Source: Phyllobacterium chamaecytisi
GTDB taxonomy: Bacteria > Pseudomonadota > Alphaproteobacteria > Rhizobiales > Rhizobiaceae
DNA: 64,000 nucleotides
Direction: 5' to 3'
Assembly (NCBI RefSeq): GCF_020164455.1
Contig: NZ_JAIQWW010000001.1
Span: 620,001-684,000, forward strand
The position numbers and the translations under genes were made by a program. Positions 60,461-64,000 of the stretch are shown here, one piece after another. Numbering within the stretch: position 1 is the first letter of the stretch; each line of letters starts with the position of its first letter. The notes below the pieces were generated by a model that saw only the letters and a list, made by a program, of their open reading frames with translations, had not been told where the DNA came from and did not search any database.

Positions 60461-61198
60461 TCAAAAAACCTCTCGGACGAATCGTCCATATTTCATGCGG
60501 TAACGAATGACAGCGTTGCCCGGGTCTAGGGTAGGATTTGCGGCAAGAATGGCCTCGGCCTCCATTATGATCGTCCGGGTGATCTCGGGAATATCCAGTT
60601 GGTTGGCCTCATGGAAGGAGAGCCAGCACAATTCTTCGAGTTCTTGTGACGGCCCGGTTGCTTCGGGAAGGGTATCGGCGACGGCATCGCGAAAAGCAAG
60701 GAAGAACCGTGTATCGAAACGGCGGGAGCGACCAGGCGGCGTGGTGGCTCTCGCAAAATAGCGCAGGACGGAAAGATCGGGAAGAATCTTGCGTTCGACA
60801 AAAGCGGCCCAGTCCGGGTGCGATATCGAAACGGTATCTGGATGCCGGCGTCCGAGAAGAAGCCCTGCCTCTTCATAGGTTTCGCGAACGGCGGAGAGTG
60901 CGATTGCCCGGCAGCGTTGAACGCTTGAGCGACTGCCCATGCCGGTCAGCAGTTTTGCTTGATCAACATCGGAGAGTTCAGCAATGGCGGATATGCGGCC
61001 GTCCGCTGGTTCCGTCCGCCCACCCGGAAAGACAAATTTCCCCGGCATAAACACGTGACGCATGTGCCGCTTGCCCATGAGGATGCGCAGATCCTTGCCG
61101 GAGCGGTCGATGAGCAACAAGGAAGCAGCATCGCGTGGCCGGATAGGAGCTATCGGCTTGTCTTTTTGGATCGGGATGGCATTGCCTTGATCATTCAC
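60461..61198 (-). CDS. NUDIX hydrolase with atypical box
   Basis: 245 residues. KFVFPGGRTE opens the fold and RETYEEAGLLLG is the catalytic helix, but 50 residues separate them, longer than usual. The first Glu of the G-x5-E part is absent (CRAIALSAVRETYEEAG). The REUxEE metal glutamates are intact. CoA or nucleoside diphosphate-linked substrates are possible. Overlaps DUF983 by 4 bases. Confidence 0.88.
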   Translation of the reverse strand: MNDQGNAIPIQKDKPIAPIRPRDAASLLLIDRSGKDLRILMGKRHMRHVFMPGKFVFPGGRTEPADGRISAIAELSDVDQAKLLTGMGSRSSVQRCRAIALSAVRETYEEAGLLLGRRHPDTVSISHPDWAAFVERKILPDLSVLRYFARATTPPGRSRRFDTRFFLAFRDAVADTLPEATGPSQELEELCWLSFHEANQLDIPEITRTIIMEAEAILAANPTLDPGNAVIRYRMKYGRFVREVF

Positions 61199-61626
61199 TG
61201 TTCCCGTGGCTCCTGATCGTCAGTCTCGCCGCCAAAACCATGCATGTAATTTGCCCATTGCAACCCGATGATGGCGCCCTTGACCGGCTGCAGCAAACCT
61301 ATCGACAGGAGGATCGTCAAGGGAACCCAGATGGCCAGATGCACCCAATTGGACAATATGAAGAGGGTTTCAACAGCCAGAAATCCGCCGAGGACGATGT
61401 GGCCAACGATCGTGATGGTGATATAGGCCGGAAAATCGTCGGCCCGCTGATGGGTGTAGTCCTCGCCGCATGCAGCGCAATGGTCGACAGGCTTGACGAA
61501 AGCGCGAAATAGCTTGCCTTCGCCGCAATGCGGGCAGCGACAGCGCAATCCGCGCCACATCGCCTGCCACACCGGCCGGCGCTCTCTCGCGGGCGCCGTA
61601 TCGGCACCGAAAATCTGTTCTGCCAT
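61195..61626 (-). CDS. DUF983 zinc-ribbon membrane protein
   Basis: 143 residues. CRCPHCGEGKLF and HCAACGEDY form a zinc ribbon, followed by two transmembrane helices. Conserved partner of rnr in alphaproteobacteria. Function unknown. Its ATG overlaps the rnr stop by one base. Confidence 0.93.
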   Translation of the reverse strand: MAEQIFGADTAPARERRPVWQAMWRGLRCRCPHCGEGKLFRAFVKPVDHCAACGEDYTHQRADDFPAYITITIVGHIVLGGFLAVETLFILSNWVHLAIWVPLTILLSIGLLQPVKGAIIGLQWANYMHGFGGETDDQEPREQ

Positions 61627-63947
61627 TACCTGCCTCTTCGTCCGCTCCGCGATACGGTAGACGGACGCTTCTGGTTTCCGCGTATAAAACGCTTTGCCTT
61701 GTGGTGCGAGCGCACGCCGCTCGGCACCGGGTGCGGTTCTGAAAGCATCTCGAACCGCAATGCGCCGGCAACCGGCAAGGCTTCGACCAAACGAACTTCG
61801 ACGACGTCACCGAGGCGGAAACCCTTGCCACTGCGTTCGCCGGATAGAGCGTGGTTGGTTTCGTCGTAAAGATAGTAATCGTCACCCAAAGTTGAAATGG
61901 GGATAAACCCGTCCGCGCCATATGTCGCAAGCGAGACGAACAGGCCGGCTTTCGTAACGCCCTGGACGCGGCCTTCAAAACTGCTGCCCACCTTGTCCGC
62001 CAGATAGTGCGCGATCAGCCGGTCGACAGTGTCGCGCTCGGCGGCCATGGCGCGACGCTCGGACGTCGAGATCAGGGCGGCGATCTCCGGCAATGCCGCT
62101 TCCTCGTCCGGCGTCAGGCCATCGGGTCCAAGACCCAATGCCGAGATCAGCGCGCGGTGCACGATAAGGTCCGCATAGCGGCGGATGGGCGAAGTGAAAT
62201 GCGCGTAGCGATGAAGATTGAGGCCGAAGTGCCCAATGTTTGCCGGGTTGTACTCCGCCTGCGATTGCGAGCGCAGCACGACCTGATTGACGAGATCCTG
62301 CTGCTCGCTGCCCTCGACGCGCTTCAGGATATGGTTGAACTGGTTCGGACGCAGTTCTGCGCCGCGGGCCAGCGATATATCCATTGTCCGCAAGAACTCA
62401 CGCAGCGTTTCCTGCTTGGCCAGCGAAGGCGCGTCGTGGATGCGGAAGATCAGTGGCTGTTTCTTGCGCTCGAGTGTTTCGGCGGCAGCAACATTGGCCT
62501 GGATCATGAATTCTTCGATGAGCTTATGCGCATCGAGCCGCGGCGGGATCACGACCTTGTCGACCTTGCCTTCGGGTGTAAGCAAGATCTTCTTTTCGGG
62601 GAGGTCTAGTTCCAGTGGCTCTCGCGCATCGCGGCCGCGTTTCAGCACCACATAGGCAGCCCAGAGGGGCTTCAGGATCGTATCCAGCATCGGCGCTGTC
62701 TTCTCGTCCGTCGCGCCATCGATTGCTGCCTGCGCTTGCGGATAGGAGAGCCGGGCGTGCGAACGCATCATGACGCGGTGGAACGTGTGCGAGATCTTGC
62801 GGCCTTCGGCGTCAAAAATCATGCGGACTGCAAGGGCAGGGCGGTCGACCAACTCTTTCAGCGAACAAAGATCGTTGGAAATGCGCTCAGGCAGCATCGG
62901 CACGACGCGGTCGGGGAAATACACCGAATTGCCGCGCTTTAAAGCCTCGCGGTCGAGCTGAGAACGCGGGGTTACATAGGCTGCGACATCGGCGATGGCG
63001 ACGGTCGCAATGAAGCCGCCCGGATTTTTCTCGTCCGGATCAGGTTCGGCATAGACCGCATCGTCGTGATCTTTTGCATCGGCTGGATCGATGGTCACCA
63101 ATGGAACATGACGCCAGTCATCGCGATGCGCCATGGTTGCGGGTTTGGCCTTTTCGGCTTCCGCAGTGACGCTATCCGGAAAGACATGCGGGATCTCATG
63201 CTCGTGGATAGCGATCATCGACAGGGCTTTTTCACTCGCAACGGAACCCACGACCTGCGTGATCCGGCCCAGTGCAAGCCCGTAGCGGCTGACTTTTGAA
63301 ACCTCGACTTCGACGAGGTCATTTGCCTTGGCATTGTTCAGTTGGGCAGGATCGATGGCGAGTTCGACTTGCCGCCGTTCGACGGGTTCAAGGCGCCACT
63401 CGCCATTGTCGAGTTTGCGCAACACGCCCAAAACAGCGTCCTTGCGATGCTCGATCTTCTTGATGACACGTCCCGTATAAGCGGGGCCGGTAGGGTCAGC
63501 ACCATGAAAAATACGCGCCAGAACACGATCGCCCACGCCGGGAGTCGGGCCTTTCTGGTTGCGTGAGGCGCGAATGAATACGACAGGCGGCCGTTCCTGG
63601 TGATTGGCGTCCCATTCAGCAGGCTTGGCGATCAACCCGCCATCGCCGTCACGTCCGGTAATGTCGAGAACTGCCACGCTCGGTAGGCTGCCAGGTACGG
63701 CGAGCCGCTTGGCTCGCTTTTCGACCAAGCCGTCGCCAGCCAAATCCCTCAAGATATCCTTCAAGGCGATCCGTGCATCGCCTTTGATATTGAATGCCTT
63801 GGCGATGTCACGTTTGCCGGCAAGGTCAGGATTTTCCTTGATAAACTGGAGAATTGCGTCGCGGCCTGGCATATACTGTTCGCGACCGGAAGCCTCAGAA
63901 TTGGCAGACCGCTTTTTTCCGTTGGGGGGAGAGATACGGCGTGCCAA
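61626..63947 (-). CDS. rnr: Ribonuclease R
   Basis: 773 residues from TTG 63947, with AGGAAA 7-8 bases upstream and 11 bases after the topA stop. N-terminal winged helix (QFIKENPDLAGKRDIAKAFN), cold-shock domains, RNB catalytic domain with VTIDPADAKDHDDAVYAEPD (metal Asp cluster), FPDRVVPMLPERISNDLCSL and HFTSPIRRYADLIVHR, then S1 (GRVQGVTKAGLFVSLATYGADG) and a basic tail. 3'-5' exonuclease for structured RNA. Confidence 0.95.
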   Translation of the reverse strand: MARRISPPNGKKRSANSEASGREQYMPGRDAILQFIKENPDLAGKRDIAKAFNIKGDARIALKDILRDLAGDGLVEKRAKRLAVPGSLPSVAVLDITGRDGDGGLIAKPAEWDANHQERPPVVFIRASRNQKGPTPGVGDRVLARIFHGADPTGPAYTGRVIKKIEHRKDAVLGVLRKLDNGEWRLEPVERRQVELAIDPAQLNNAKANDLVEVEVSKVSRYGLALGRITQVVGSVASEKALSMIAIHEHEIPHVFPDSVTAEAEKAKPATMAHRDDWRHVPLVTIDPADAKDHDDAVYAEPDPDEKNPGGFIATVAIADVAAYVTPRSQLDREALKRGNSVYFPDRVVPMLPERISNDLCSLKELVDRPALAVRMIFDAEGRKISHTFHRVMMRSHARLSYPQAQAAIDGATDEKTAPMLDTILKPLWAAYVVLKRGRDAREPLELDLPEKKILLTPEGKVDKVVIPPRLDAHKLIEEFMIQANVAAAETLERKKQPLIFRIHDAPSLAKQETLREFLRTMDISLARGAELRPNQFNHILKRVEGSEQQDLVNQVVLRSQSQAEYNPANIGHFGLNLHRYAHFTSPIRRYADLIVHRALISALGLGPDGLTPDEEAALPEIAALISTSERRAMAAERDTVDRLIAHYLADKVGSSFEGRVQGVTKAGLFVSLATYGADGFIPISTLGDDYYLYDETNHALSGERSGKGFRLGDVVEVRLVEALPVAGALRFEMLSEPHPVPSGVRSHHKAKRFIRGNQKRPSTVSRSGRRGR

Positions 63948-63958
63948 TCGATTTTTTC

Positions 63959-64000
63959 CTAACTTGCTTTTTTGGTGGCAGTCTTCTTCGCGGCCGGTTT
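63959..64000 (-). CDS. topA: DNA topoisomerase I, C-terminal end only
   Basis: Only the last 13 codons and TAG are in the window. They encode a Lys/Ala tail (KPAAKKTATKKAS), as at the end of rhizobial TopA, and topA-rnr order is conserved. The call rests mainly on this context. Confidence 0.6.
   Translation of the reverse strand, partial: KPAAKKTATKKAS

Overview
The window is chromosomal DNA of an alphaproteobacterium of the order Hyphomicrobiales (Rhizobiales). The grounds are gene order (topA-rnr-DUF983-NUDIX-MFS-rpmG-pleD-divK-DUF3572-dinB; clpP-clpX-lon followed by nuoA-N; birA-rnj-mce-DUF1467-sRNA-proS-lolC-lolD-dnaE), a NuoE with a long C-terminal extension, short-form ProS, DivK/PleD, GTTC-N7-GTTC LexA boxes and rhizobial palindromic repeats. 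A Phyllobacterium/Brucella/Ochrobactrum-like genus fits, but the sequence alone does not fix the genus.

Layout. 1-5347: end of ctaA (heme A synthase), a phd/vapC-type toxin-antitoxin pair behind a large palindrome, an APH(6)-like kinase, argC, speB, rpsI and rplM, with two structured intergenic repeats. 5510-12966: accessory block of LysR/isochorismatase and SDR/HxlR divergent pairs, an MDR-type oxidoreductase, and an unusual lipoprotein-anchored S10 peptidase with an EF-hand partner. 13025-17737: PaaI thioesterase, secreted orphan, CoA-binding protein, metY, cupin and a frameshifted secreted gene. 17957-22969: clpP, clpX and lon, with heat-shock type promoter signals. 23072-23414: tRNA-Val and tRNA-Asp. 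23464-27173: GC-rich adenylate cyclase and SRPBCC pair, a small exported protein and an MFS transporter.

27582-43592 is the complete 14-subunit complex I operon (nuoA-N), carrying two extra genes between nuoF and nuoG: a 204-residue protein that shares its C-terminal domain with the NuoE extension, and a pentapeptide-repeat protein. birA, rnj, mce and a DUF1467 gene follow. A minus-strand small RNA (alpha-r9-like) lies before proS-lolC-lolD. Between lolD and dnaE sits a 28-codon membrane peptide gene behind a perfect LexA box. dnaE converges on dinB, which has its own LexA box overlapping its first ATG. DUF3572, divK and pleD (cell-cycle and c-di-GMP signalling), rpmG, an MFS transporter, NUDIX, DUF983, rnr and the tail of topA close the window.

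Most of the window is housekeeping: respiration, proteolysis, translation and replication. The most notable candidate is the SOS-boxed membrane peptide at 50845-50931, which has the size, topology and regulation of the Caulobacter division inhibitor SidA. The duplicated accessory domain inside the complex I operon is the second.
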